A stretch of DNA of 33,842 nucleotides from Apostichopus californicus (GCA_020650975.1 JAIPMN010001591.1:1-33842); one strand, 5' to 3'; positions 12,001-27,000 are shown, numbered from the stretch's first letter. A program made the numbers and translations. Notes: a model not told the origin generated them from the letters alone.

Positions 12001-15000
12001 CTGGACGACATACATTAATCTTGGAGTGACTCGCACTCGGGACCTGATGATTGCAAGGCACAGGCGTTAACCACTGAGCTAACACTCCAAAATATAGCTC
12101 CAATATAGCTTAAGTCCTAGCAGTTAAACACAGCATCAAGTAAAGTTAACTTTAATATGCAATATACAGCATCAGAATATAGCTGTAAGACCTAGCTTTA
12201 TACACATCATCAAGCGCAGTTAACTTTAATACACAATATATAGCAACAGAATATAGCTTAAGTCCTAGCTAACACAGCATCAAGCAAAGTTAACTTTAAT
12301 ACACAATATACAGCATCAGAATATAGCTGTAAGACCTAGCAAACACAGCATCAAGCAAGGTTAACTTTAATACGCACTATACAGCATCAGAATATAGATG
12401 TAAGACCTAGCTAACACAGCATCAAGCAGGGTTAACTTTAATACACAATATACAGCATCAGAATATAGCTGTAAGACCTAGCTAACACAGCATCAAACGA
12501 AGTTAACTTTAATACACAATATATAGCAACAGAATATAGCTTAAGTCCTAGCTAACACAGCATCAAGCAAAGTTAACTTTAACATGCAATATGCAATATC
12601 AGAATATAGCTGTAAGACCTAGCTAACACACCATCAAGCAGGGTTAAATCTTTTGACATAGTAAAATTTGCCTGATATAATTCAGCTGTTTAAAGATAAA
12701 GAGAGGCTCATTATATTTTATAGCATGCATTTATAAACTTTACTGCAAGTGCAGAGTTGATTATTCCACACTAACCCAGCACTATGGACTGACATGGTAC
12801 ATGCCCCCTCCCCCCCCCTCCCCCACCACAGACTCCAGACACACACTGTTTATTTAGGCAAATTCCAAAATGTAACAAATACACACTGCCAATAGCTTCC
12901 TCCATACTAATATAAATCTGAGAAATTCTTATATCTACTCAGATTCCACACCCAAAGAAATAATTTGGTTCGCTGATCTTGGTCATGGGAAGGTCATTTT
13001 GCTGTGTGTATTAGTCTAAACGAACGAGACAATTCAAACAAGATGATTTTCCTCTGAGAAAGAGCTTTGCATGGTGCTATCTTGCCACAGGGTTTACGTC
13101 ACTTTCTCAATGGTTGTGATGCATTATTGCATAAGATCCACAGATCCACCCGTCATGTGCTAACTGGTGTATGCAACCAGCATATCAGTGCACATTTTAA
13201 CATGGGCACAGAAAGAAGAACCAACTTTGCATAAAATGTCTGATTTTTGTAAAGCCAGTTGAAGTTTTTGATTGGTTAATGAACATTGCAGCTGTTAACC
13301 TCTCATGGACTGACCAACACCATGAAGACAGAGTAGGGCCAAACCTTTGCAAAATATTTACAGCAAAGAAATTACAGTACATCCACTAGTAGTTTTTTTT
13401 CACTTGGGTGAACTTGCTTAACAAAAATCTTGATTTTGAAACAACATACTGAGACACAATTTTCCAGTATCAACAGCGTGAAATATAATTGATTTTCATA
13501 GATAACTTCTTTATTCTCTGTTGCAAGACATTCAATAGAAATGAAATGTAAAGATTGTCATATATCCTTGTAACAAAAACTTAACAAGAAGAAAAAGATG
13601 GAAATATCTTTCAAGTCAAGAAAGATGACATTTACCGTGAATCACCACTGTTATCTGACAGGTTCTGTTGTTTCCCGCAGTGTCCCAGACATTTATCAAG
13701 ATTTCGGAACTTCCAGAAGGGAACACCTGCGAGTTTTGCAGAGGAAAATCCGAGTTTACTCTTCCACAGTTATCAGTTGCTTGAATATTCCAGGAGACGG
13801 ACCGGTGTTTTTCTCCTTCCCTCAATCTCTCACTAATGGTCCCAGGGCATTGGTGCAGCTCTGGCTGTTCCTCATCTGAAAAACAAAAACAAACAGAAGA
13901 AAGAAAGAAGAAATAAACAGAAGCAAACAAAAGAAGCAGACAAAAAATAAAATCAAAATCCTACCTGGTACCAGAGTTTCCTTAATATCAAATCAAATCA
14001 ATCAATCGAATCAAAATCAATAAGTGGCAAGTACAGTGGTGTTGAGAAGATTCTTCCATCTGGTTTGTATTTCTGGTTGGAGAATTAGGAAATCTGGATT
14101 TGTTTGTTTGTTTGTATAATGGCCTTCCAAGAACTTTGCTCGCCAAGACCTCAAATGCAGTAGTGGTGCGTAGGGTGTCATTAATACCTGAAGGGGTCAT
14201 TGATCCCCCGTCTGGGGGGTGGGGGAGGGGGGTAAGAGAGACAACTACATGCCTGCCTCAACCTGGGTCAATTGCATGCTTCTCTTCACCTCATATCCAT
14301 TATATTAAAAGCATGATTGTATCGCTGGGGCTTTGGGGGAAAGTCACAAAAAGCTGTAAATAGCTGGGGGAGCACTGAGAGGCTGTACCCACGGTAACGG
14401 TTTGCCGTATAATTACGTACCTTTCACTGATACCGTGAAGCTGCATAGTGCTCTGTTCTCGGCCGGATCCACATATTCGTACTCGACCAAGGTATCACCG
14501 ATGTCAAACAGTTGATGAGGACTGTGAGACTGGCGGATTAAGGACACATTCCCAGAGTTATCTGTGACATTGATCTCCGTCCAGTAGACAATCGCTGAGC
14601 AGTTGCCATGAGCAGCCGGTACCTCGAAACTTGACGGGCAACTGGTGACAACAGGGTTGTCCACGTCTGCAATTAGACATGTGATATGTATTATGTAATT
14701 TGTAATGTTTTATGTGTACTATTTAATTTGTAATATATGTAACATACAACTGGTGACAATGGGGTTATCCACATCTGCAATTAGACATGTGATATGTATT
14801 ATGTAATTTGTAATATGTTATATGTAAGTTTTAATACGTAACATACAACTGGTGACAACAGGGTTATCCATATCTGCATTTAGACATGTGATATGTATTA
14901 TGTAATTTGTAATGTGTTATGTAAGTTTTAATATGTAACATGCAACTGGTGACAACAGGGTAATCTGTGTCTGCAATTAGACATGTGATATGTATTATGT

Positions 15001-18000
15001 TATTTGTAATGTGTTATATGTAATTTGTAATATATGTAACATACAACTGGTTACAACAGGGTTATCCACATCAGCAATTAGACATGTGATATGTATTATG
15101 TAATTTGTAAAATGATATATGTTATATGTAATTTGTAATATATGTAACATACAACTGGTGACAACGGGGTAATCCAAGTCTGCAATTAGACATGTGACAT
15201 GTATTATGTTATTTGTAATATGTTATATGTAATATATATAACATACAACTGGTTACAACAGGGTTATCCACGTCTGCAATATGACATGTAATTTGTAATA
15301 TGTTATATGCCCGATGTAATTCGTAACATGCAGCTGGTTACAACGGGGTAATCCAAGTCTGCAATTAGACATGTGATATGTATTGTTATTTGTAATATGT
15401 TATATGTAATATATATTACATACAACTGGTTACAACAGGGTTATCCACGTTTGTTAAACATGCATTTAGACATGTGATATGTATTATGTTATATGTACTA
15501 TGTAATTCGTAACATGCAACTGGTGACAACGGGGTAATCCAAGTCTGCAATTAGACATGTGATATGTATTATGTTATTTGTAATATGTTATATGTAATTT
15601 GTACTATATGTAACATGCAACTGGTGACAACAGGGTTATCCCCGTCTGCAATATGACATGTGATATGTATTATGTAATTTGTAATATGTTATATGCCCGA
15701 TGTAATTTGTAACATGCAACTGGTTACAACAGGGTTATCCACGTCTGCAGTTAGACATGTGATATGTATTGTAATTTGTACTACGTTATATGTAAATTTT
15801 ATGTAAAATGCAACTGGTTACAACAGGGTTATCCACATCTGCAATTAGACATGTGATATACATTATGTAATTTTTAATATGTTATATATATGTGCACTTC
15901 CCTGGGATGATTTTTCATGATAGAGATTTTCACAGACTGCTCAGGCCCTATCAACTTTCCATATATGTCTGTTTCTACTGACCAATTGTCCAAAATGACC
16001 TACTAAGCTACATGAAATGAACATGTCAACATTGCTACTATTGGGTAAACAATAAGGCACACACATATCAAATAACAACAGTAAGCTGTCCGATAATTCA
16101 CAAAATCAACTTTGCAAAGCTAAAACTCTGTTATTACTTGTTATGTATCCTACACCTCGATATCCAAACTAGTTTTCATGACACATCAAAGAATTACCAT
16201 ATACTTCCATGCCAAATTGATTTTGCTCTGTCATATCTTTAATAATCATCTGAATATTTAAATACATCCATATTTAGAAATATTTGAAGCATCCTACCCC
16301 CCATCCCCCCTCCACCCCCTGGCCCCCAACGCGGGTAATTAACTTAGCTCAGAGAGTAATTTTACCTGAGTTAGAAACACTGCATGATTCCTTGCATTTT
16401 ATAATCTTATTTACCCCTAACAATTTAATGATGGTTAATGACCAAGAGTTATATGATGTAGCATAGTGTTGAACACATGTTTTAACAGTGATCAATTGAT
16501 TGCAGAATAATTACACCTTGCAGAAAACCAGAAGCCAGTTTCAGAAAACAAACAAAAAAACAACTGAAATCCCAACGGATGATTTCAGCGAGTAACTATG
16601 TTCTCAGAGGAATACATTCATGACATTAAATAGGTCACCTCTTCTGCAGGTTTCGCCATTAAAGATGGATGCCTCGTTACATTCGCATTCGTACTTGGAA
16701 AGATTCGGGACACAGATACCGTCCGCAACGTCTCCACAGGGTCTCCTGTGGCAAGGATTTTCTTCATGAGAAAACAAAACACAAGATTGTATCGATACAA
16801 TTACACACATATTTAAAAGAGCTTCATGATCTAAATAAAAGCAAACATGCTCACAACATATCGAATGTAAAGAGTGGAAAACAAAGTCGCTACAAAAAAA
16901 AAAATCTGACAAGTTTGGCAACATCTGGAACTCCATGACATCACACAAAGTGATGTGTGTGAGCTCGAAATTAACAAGCGAGCCATCCATGGAGTTTCAG
17001 ATGTCATCTCCTCGGTGACTTTTGACTCTTGGCTTCCTAATTTTGCTCAAAACTATGCCATTTCTTTCACACATTTACTTTGAACTTGAATGGACTAACG
17101 GTGTAGGAGTTCGTGACACACTTTTTCACACAAATTACATTACATGTAGGAAGATGAGATATAGCAAACTGGAATTTGTTAAGAAGGCTTAAAAAAATAA
17201 TCCCTCAAGCATGTGTTGACAAGATAATTTTTGTAAAATAGCTTAATTTTAGAAGTGGCGACTTTGAATTAGATACATTTTACTTTATAATTTTGTACTT
17301 TTTATTGAAATACTTAGAAGACTTGACAGTTGTATTGAAGACAGGGAAAGCATAGCTGGTTTAAAGGCATTGAAGACTCGCCCCAAACCGCGTGCAGCCA
17401 TCTGAAAAAGTTAACTTTCTGTTGCTTGCAAGTGACATTTTGTTCGTGTCACTACAAAATGCATACAGTAATGAAACGTGATACCTTAATTGTTATCTTT
17501 AGCTAGACCTGAGATGTCCATCGCTGTATCGTTTATACACTGTGCTGTGGGTATTGACCGCAGCTGTATGTACTGACTGTACACTAGTGTCTAATTACCG
17601 ACGGTAGCAAGCTGTGTGTGTATTTTCTGGGATCGATGGTGGTGTCTAACACTTCTGTTATACCTCATTCGAAACTAGGTCAGATTACCGGCATTAGACG
17701 TTTCTTTTTGCAAGAGTCTTCATACCCTTTAAGAGGCAGCTTTCAATTGATTCAGGGGAATATAGCTAAGGCTATTTCTGTGCTTTTCAATGTTACAAAG
17801 ATGAGGTTACAGATTTTTCAAAAAAAAGACTTCACAGAAGAAAGAAAAAGTGTCAAGGAGCTGTCTGTGATACCTACCGAAGAGGAAAAGCCTTGCACTG
17901 TATAGATACCGCAACGGAAGTGGGTAAGGTTCGCTTGCATCTTTCAATCGCAGCTGTTAGAAAATCATAAAATAATCAATTATGAATTTTTTTAAAAATA

Positions 18001-21000
18001 ATAAAAAAAAATAGAAGAAGAAGAAGTCCAACTTTAGAGAAGAAATAAAAGTTGAGCTACTTATTTCTTCCTTAGAACGTTTTCATCAATTCTGCTGCAC
18101 CTAAGCAAACCAGCTTCCACCTTATGTCGCAATGAATTGTTTCAAGCCGAATATTCCTTTTTTTTTGGTCTATCAGCAAAATTCGCTGCTTGGGAATCCT
18201 TATGCTTATTATTCCGAATTGAAAAGAACTTTGACGATACACAAACTGAGGAAGGTACAAGCTTGATATGAAAGCCTTGTTTTGTTTTTCTTCAAAAATT
18301 TGATGAAATTGCAGATATTTTTAAGGAAATTTATCATTCGAATCATCATCACATACATGCTGTTTTCATGAGAGTGCAGTCTAGATTTGCTGCATACCCT
18401 CAACCATATAGTCAGGCAAGTTCATCCCAATGAAATGGTATAAGCGGAGGGATGGGGGGGGGGGAGGCGGTGGGGTGGTAGGAGTGGTAAAGAGGTCTAA
18501 CTGGGAGTAAAATTATGGTGGTTATGGCAAGGCAAAACCCATGACTTTGTAATACTGCTGAAAGGACTAGGAACTGTTGCTAGGCTCATTCATTTTAATA
18601 AGATATTGCAGTAAAAGCTTTCTTTAAAGAAAGTTGAATTACAGCACCGGACTATTAAAAATGTGAATCTGAGAAACTACCCTAATATTTGCAGCAATAA
18701 GGGCTTGTCAAAGAAGGTGGTTAGTACTTCTCAGCTTAACATAAACAGATTATCACTTCATCACAATCAACACAAAACTCATCATTAACCACACAAGACT
18801 TTCCTGGCCCGAATGAACTATTAATCTTTCTAAAAAAACTTTCAAGTAACAAATTTCCCAATGTTAGATGTTAGTGTTGGAATTCATCCTCAGTTTAGAT
18901 TTATTGAACGATTGTGCGGGGCAGATGTCCCATAAACAAAAGTGGAACAGAAGGAACTTAGGAGGTAATTGTCTTCAACGAGGCTGCATTAAAGGAGCCT
19001 TCCAGACAGGTTCAACATATTTTAAAGGTGACAACTTAATAACAGAAGACCTGCACTCAAATTTGATGAAACTATGACACCTGAACACCAAAATGATTCA
19101 TTCATACAGGTTTCAATATACCAATCCAACCTGTTAAAATTTAATAGCCACAAATATCAGGGATGAGCCTGGGGTAAAAAAAACATCACGGAACTTTGCA
19201 AAACTTGCGGTATAGGCTCCAGTTTGCATATGCTACTGTGTGTTAGGATAATAGTTTTTGTCCCCGAGGTAGAAAAGATATCACGGATATTCCGCGAATT
19301 TGCGGAAAAAGCTCATGCCTGAAATATAGTATTCAGTTGAAATCTGACACAGCTAGTTGATTGTATAGGACCTACAAGTTGTGATTCAAAGTTATCATAG
19401 CCATATTTTAAGAACTAAAATTAAACAAAATAGAACTCAAGGTACTTTGCAAACCCACATCAGAATGGAATCGTGACCTTTTAATGAAAAAGTGGAATTT
19501 TAATATTGTTGACTTCACTACACTTAAATCACAGCCATTGTAATAGCACACAATTGGAATTACACTGTTGCCATGGTGATATGACTGTTCAGTTTTAGCA
19601 GAAGACAATTGATATTTATAGATACTCACAGCAGGCAAGTAAGTTGTATTGGGATTGAGACCTTGAAACTTGGTACATGCCAACTCATGTAGAACATCAT
19701 CAAAGAACTCTTCTCTTCTGCTGACGGTTGCCTGAGAAATAAACAAAACAAAGTGATATGTTTTTAATACAAAACATAATTAAACCAGAAAGCCAGTTAG
19801 GCTCTGCGATTCCTTGCCATACAATGTGCTCAAAATTCCAAACAACTATCCTGATGTGGAGCAAGTGAGTTAAATTTGTCCAAGAATCAAGTGAGAACCA
19901 AAAAAGATCAGCGATTGCCAGGTCTTGTTTGTAGCAGTACTCCCTAATTGTGGGCATGAACCATTTCATTCACTGGTAAGGATTTTACAGTATAGGATTA
20001 TTATTACAAGATGTTTCAATATCCAGGAAGAACAGTCTTCCTATGTGAAATACAGACACGTAGATGTATGACTAAATGGACATTTTCTTTTACCGATTTT
20101 GAGCTAGCAAATCCCTTTAATAATTATTAATGAATGAGAGTTACATGACATTGTTTATACTCTGTGCAATATTTTCACAAAATACACGCTGCATCTACGT
20201 ATAAATGTACACGAAAAATGTAATTCTTGAGTTACCATGTTTTACAAGATTTTCAGACTTTGACTTAAATGTTGATCGCAAATGACCTTTGACCTCCACC
20301 AACTTCAATAGGGTTCTTTTACTCACCAAGCTGAATCTGCATACCATGTGTGAAGTTCAACAAAGATGTACTTTTGAGTTCTAGTGTTTACAAAGTTTTC
20401 AGACTTTGACCTCTGTTGCACCCAAATGACCATTGAACTTCACAGAAAACAATAGGGTTCTTGCATTCAATAAGATGGACCCACGTACCATGTATAATGT
20501 TAATCCACCATGAACTTTTCGAGTTACCATGTTTACAAGCAAGTGTCACATACATACACACACATGTTTGTATTACATTCAGACCGAGGACCCCATTGTA
20601 TTTTCCATTGTTCAGATCCACGTACCCTAACCTTAACAATACCCCATACAATAGAATTCTTCCAAGGACGTGGTGATTCTTTAGAAATCACAACCGAGGA
20701 CCTGAAATTCTTTTGTTCAAGTCCTCGGTCAGAATACAAAACAAACGCATGCACACGCACGCGCACACTGATAAGTGATTCCTTGCGATGTTTTACATGA
20801 AAACATCTCAAATTACTGCTGCACAGTAGATTTTCAAGTTATAACCATTTCTGATCAGTCAGCTAATGTTCTTGCACTTATGTGTACCTGCCTATAAACT
20901 CTGAAGATCATCCAAGCTGAGTTTACCTTGTGAATTTCTCCATTCAATGAATGTAGGCCCGACATGAAACCTTGTCATTGAACGATCTACATTTACATAA

Positions 21001-24000
21001 ATTTGTAATTTCATTCAAAGTTTTAAAAAAAAATAGGATAGAAAGAAAGAAAGAGAGAGAGATGGATATTATAATAAGTTGAAATACTGATTGAAGTAGA
21101 AGGTCGATCATTAACACTTTCTGCTCAAGAAATTTAGGTAAACAGTGGATTAAAGTCGAAGTGAAGTGCAACATCCATATCAAGAAAAGCCCATAGTTGT
21201 TCCCCCGACAACGTTATAATATTCCTGGGGATGGCTTCATCCAGCTGTCTATATGCTTAGTTACACATATGAGCATATAGCTTTAAGTAAAGTGACCTAG
21301 TGTTATGATGTGTGCATACAAAGCCATATGATAGGCAGCCTGCTACCTCTACACAGAAAGAGAGAGAGAGACAGAGCAACAGTGAATGGGATTCAAGTTA
21401 CACCTGCAGTTTGTAATCAAGGAGTACCAAAAATGGTCAAATATTTGCAGACAGCTAACCGGAAATTAAAGGCAATTCAGATCATCAGAATATGCGTGCT
21501 GCTGTATCATTCTTTGTTCTTTCTTCATTTTTGTTTGTTTTTTGTGCCAGTTCCTTCAAATCTAAAGACTGAAACGATCCAGTATCAACATATATATGGA
21601 ATTGGTCAACTTAGGTCTTGAAAACTCTTTACCTCCGATAATGACTTCTAAGTGTATGTGTTTTGAAAACGATAACTTCATGTATGAATTAAAAAAAAAT
21701 GATACCACTGTACGGCTCTGTCCACAAACTTGTCATTTTCTAAGACTGATCATCAATCAAGCAATTCAAAGGTAATCTTCAAAGTCCCAAAGAAGGTAAC
21801 CCCGGACTATTAAAAGACCAACAAAATGCAGGTCACTCTGTCATTAACTACTACCTCACATACAGCAACACCCCCCCCCCACCCTCCCATTTTGGCTGAT
21901 ATGTCGGCTTCCTCATCTCTCCATTTGGTGTCTGAGAGGGAACACTGCTGCTTGAAGTGGCAGTATGCAATCAGTTGTCTTTCTACTGCCATGTCATCAT
22001 TACTATTCAACACTTTTTTATGGGTTCCACCATTTGATTCCCCCTATATAAGTTATGAATCCTACAGTCCAATGAGGAAAATTTGGTGTCCTAACATGAT
22101 AACGCATATTGTATTTTCCTTGAAAAATCTGTGAAGTTTTACGCCTAAATTCATCCACACGCTCACTTCGCTCTAATTCATCACTGATGTTACTCCTCCC
22201 TAGAGTAAAAACACAGACTTACGGCTTGAGAACGTTCACATCCAGTGCACCGTGCCTGTGGAACTCACTTCCAGAACATATAAAAATGTGCAATACTGTG
22301 AACAGTTTCAAATCAGCACTCAAAACGTATCTCTTCACCAAAGCATATATGTTATAATTGTTATTATTTTGTTAAGCGCTACGAGAATTATTTCATAGTT
22401 TGTTTGGCGCTATATAAAAATTATGTATTATTATTATTATTATTATAAATTGCACTTCCCTGTGTGAGGTTGGAGCTAAGTAACAGCTTCTATTTTCAAG
22501 CTCCCGTCCTCTTCACATTAATAGTCTATTATAATATCAGTCTAATACATGACATATTTCCGGATTTCCGGCCAGTTTCTAAGCTACAAAGGAGGATGAC
22601 ATCATGTCAAGCAATCCATTTCAAAGGATTCCTATAAAGATACAAATAGACTCACTTATACCAGTTCAAAGAATCAGAAATCAGACTCTTAGAATGATTT
22701 TGTTCATCACCACTACTGCACACCACCATTATTGTAGAGGTCAAGGGGCAGATACCCCCATGCATCCCCCACCCCCTTTCAACCCCACAAATAAAATAAA
22801 AATTAGGTAGTTATCAGCACCACCTTTTGTAGAAACCTAATTATAACCAAACTAATGCCTCAGAATTCACCAATTCACACCTGATATTTTTATCTTTTAT
22901 TTCTGGGGAGGACCACCGGAAGCTAGGGAACCGGCTTTAATGACCCACAGTCACACCCCCTCCTTTATAAAATCCAAACATTAGGGATAAAGGGCCTCAG
23001 GCAGTACAGGTTTTGAAACCTATGTAGGACATGTCCTTGGGTCAGACACCCGGATAGGCCTGACTCCTAGACCGAATCTTCATAAAGTGAAGTATTTGTG
23101 ATTTTGTAAAGGAAACCTGGGCAAGAAGAATCGAGACTACTAAAGAACACTCTCTGCTTTCATTGTTGTTGTCTTTCCTTAACCATGACAAAATTATGAC
23201 AACATTATGAAATATATTCATGACCTTGACGCCTAAGATGAAAAAAAATAGTCAAAGTGTCATTGGCATTTAATTGACATTTAATAGCAATCCAAGGATG
23301 GGATATTCTCACACTGATGTAATGGACAGAGTATTGGGTATTCTTTACATCTGTGTCACATATTACAAAAATGTTGAATAAGTTAGTGTGAAAGCCACCC
23401 GACGACTTGAAAGCTGTAATCCATAAGCCCTAGCGGGCTTCTCCCACATTTGCGGCCGATTAAGCATCGTAAAAGTAACTGCTGATTATGATTATGATGA
23501 TGATTATTAAGTTACTGCGTAATCCAACATCTTGAGAACCTCTGATGACAACAGACTATTCTCCTTGTTGACCTCACTCCAAATGGTAAAATAAAAGGTC
23601 TTAAGTAAATCAATTACTATCAAATGCATCATAAAACAAATCTAAATACATCCCTCTGATACAAAAATGCAGAGATGTTCACCAATAGATGACCTTGGTT
23701 GAACCAAAACAAATAAAAAAGTCTTGGTTTTTGGCTTAAATGGCCACAAAGAGAAAAAAATAATGTCACTGTCTTTCATGTCTCCCAATAGACGATGCTT
23801 AACCTCTTGAATATTCAACATTCTTAACCTCTTGAATATTCAATATTCTTAACCTCTTGAATATTCAATATTCTTAACCTCTTGAATATTCAATATTCTT
23901 AACCTCTTGGAACTTTCAATATTCTTAACCTCTTGAATATTCAATATTCTTAACCTCTTGAATATTCAACATTTTAACAAATGTAAAGTGCTTATCATTC

Positions 24001-27000
24001 TTACTATTGACTACTGCTCAGTGTCCTTACTGAAAAGAATGAAAGGCAATAAACCTGGTCATAACTTAATGAATCACATAGGAAGACCCTATTCCAATTA
24101 AAATGTATTGTTAATCTTTAGACCTGGTGAGCCTTATTTATAACTAGGTAGAAATTTTGTTTGAGGGGGGGGGGAGAAAGGTGTAGGGCATCAAAGAAGG
24201 GTGACAAGCGCTGAAAACTGGGTTACGATCGCTAGATGCGTTCAGTTTTCCGTTTGAAAGTAACCTAGTGAATATAAATTAAGAAGAAATGATTAAAACA
24301 GATAATGATAATCATCATTTTTGGACCCTGAAGTAATTCCATCTATCATAAAAGTTGACCTACACCAGATCGTCCAAATGCTTGCTTTCCCTTTTTGTTT
24401 TCTTTGCAGAAATAAACATCAAGGGTCCTCTGAATATGAAACTGGGAAGATTTTCTCTAAAAAAAAAGACTCAAATTGGCAAATCAACAACTCCCTTATA
24501 CCCAATGAAAATTGAAAGAAACTTGGTTCAATGCATGAATACAGTTGGATATCAATAAGTCTATAAGTATGATATAACATTTAGTCTTTACCAAACTATC
24601 ATATTCATCTTCTCTAAAGTTTTCTAATCTGTATTGTCATGAAATATTAACCGGAGTCCTTTGATATGCATGCATAATTAAGGTAACCTTGGTTACCTGT
24701 ACATCTTTGTCCAGCTAATCCAAATTCTAAATCTTTTATCACCACAGCAACGATTACTTCATCTGATTTTACTGGCAAATGAAAGATTTATGAACGAACT
24801 CAGAGACCACATTTTCATTGCAAATGAGGAGGAGGCTTATTCCAATCTGGCAATCCACATGTTTGTCACCATGGAAACAAATCTAGCTGTTTCCATGCAT
24901 ATTTCATGAACACCGTTTAACAACCCTTTGTTGTCAGTAAACAATCTTCATTTAGTGGACATACGATATATTCAAGCTTCTTGATTTAGTGGACATACGA
25001 TTTATTCTAGCTTCATCATAAATCTGTTAAAATAATATCTCAGCCCTTTTTTTTTGGTTATATGTAACCTATTTGTCAGTGAGTAGTTCTTGTACACTAT
25101 GCTACATATGATGTACAAGCTAGTATTGAGAAGTACCAGATGGCAGTATCTTTTTAATTTCCTACCAGTTGCAATAATGGAGGGGCGGTCATCTTCAGCT
25201 TAAAATCTGTTTTTTTTTGGCCAGTATTTACCAGTCACAAATGTCACAAATAAGTCACAGACCAGTCAGCATAACTAGTCACTGTGAAGATGATTACATC
25301 ATCAATCATCCCATGGCGGCATAAAAATGGAATTGCTGAAATTGATTAAAACTCGTGCCATTTGTGTAACGTAAGTTTTAGCTTCATTGCCACTCAATTC
25401 ACAACTGGAAAAAAGAGTAAAGAAATTAGAAAGTAGAAAGTAGAGAAAAAAAGTCGAATTTGAAGCAGCAATATCAGTGTAACATGTCATGTGCTCTCAG
25501 AGTAACAATTCATGTTCTCTCAGTATAACAAGTCATGTGCTCTCGGTATAACAAGTCCTGTGCACTACCGACTCCATCAATTCAGGCTTTTAGTTTCTGG
25601 CGATTTCTTAATCTACTCTGCACTGTGACCTTGATGTCCTTGAAGTCACTGATAATTCATGTGTTTCCTATCTACAATTACGTCAACAACGTTCACCCTC
25701 ATTGCTGTTATGAACATCCTCAAGCGAGCCTAGGGAATATTGGCTTGTGTCCTGATCCGCTAGGAGTAATTATACTCACTACGCAGACTTCTACAAATGG
25801 TAAAATTGCTGCTGGATAACTACTGTTTTAAAGTCTGGAGTGAGCTTCCTAACGAAGCTAAACACTCCAATCCCTGCATGTACGACTCTTTATACAAATA
25901 TTAAACGCCTGCTTTAAATACTCCAATGTTTAAGTTACATGTAGAGTTCTTTGTCTTACACGTCCTGTCGACCAGATCTCTTGCACTTTTGGTTTTCCAT
26001 ACCAGCAAGTCTCTTAATAATATAATAATAATTTATTCTTATATAGCGCTTTACATCAAAAGAACGATCTCAAAGCAGCTTCACAGAAACGCATAAAATA
26101 ATACAACTTCAAAAAATATTACAGCTTAAAAATATTACAGTCTAAAAATATTGCATCCTAAGAATTACAGAAATAAATAATTTAACAATAATTATTAAAA
26201 AACCAATAAAATTCAGAAAAAAAAATTAAAGACAAAAGCAATAAAAATATGACAGCATCACTTCATTGTGATTATGTTAGGTTATGTTTTTTAAGGGTCC
26301 TGTATATGTGTATGTACATAATATGTATATAAGTAATTATATGCATAAATGTGTATGTATATATACAAAAAAATAAATAAATAAATAAATATAGCCTTTT
26401 CTTAGCTGGGTGGGGATGTCAGTTTAGTAGCCATGGTAACGTGCATACAGTGTAACCACAGATCCTAACCTCTATTTTCATTCAATGCAAAATATCACGA
26501 TTTAAAATACCCAGTCAGTTTTCAATTGCTCATTTATTATTCATCAAAACTTTGGAATTTCAGGAAATCAAAGCTAAAAGCCCCTCTGTGAACATCTTCT
26601 CATGACATTTTCTTCTCTCTTAAAAACTTGAGGTTGTGAGGAAACTAAATAATATACAAACCCTGCTGAGGTTTCTGTCCTTGATGAAATGGTATTGCTC
26701 AGCTTGTATTGCGTACAAGAAGACATCAAAGGTGATAGCATTCTCTGGAGGCAGACTAAAACAAGTCGTCATGCTCGAGTAATCAGGCTCTTGGTAAGAT
26801 ACGGAATGCCTCGGAACCCACGACACTAGAGGAAAAATCAACAGAAGAAAATATTTTATGAATGAATGTCCCTTTCATTTTCGTAGAGAGACCCGATTTC
26901 TATCAGTAAGATACGGAATGCCTCGGAACCCACGACACTAGAAGAAAGATCGACGGCAGAAAATATTTCATCAACGGATGTCCCTTTTGTTTTCGTAAAG

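Larger units (their letters stand above)
23976..26017 (-). other. Intron C-D, unclassified section
   Basis: A G-rich tract sits at 24163-24177, and two short tandem repeats are listed separately. No exon recognised. Confidence 0.45.

Noticed and set aside
12021-12090. Functional tRNA-Ala(TGC) gene
   Set aside because: The acceptor stem pairs, but the anticodon stem and T arm are degenerate and a SINE body follows.
13598-13879. Plus-strand open frame of 93 codons
   Set aside because: It is the antisense shadow of HYR exon H.
14740-15890. CRISPR-like array
   Set aside because: The units are direct tandem copies without unique spacers, they derive from an exon edge, and the genome is animal.
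17618-17905. Plus-strand open frame of 95 codons
   Set aside because: It overlaps the MITE end and is antisense to exon E. No splice sites support it.
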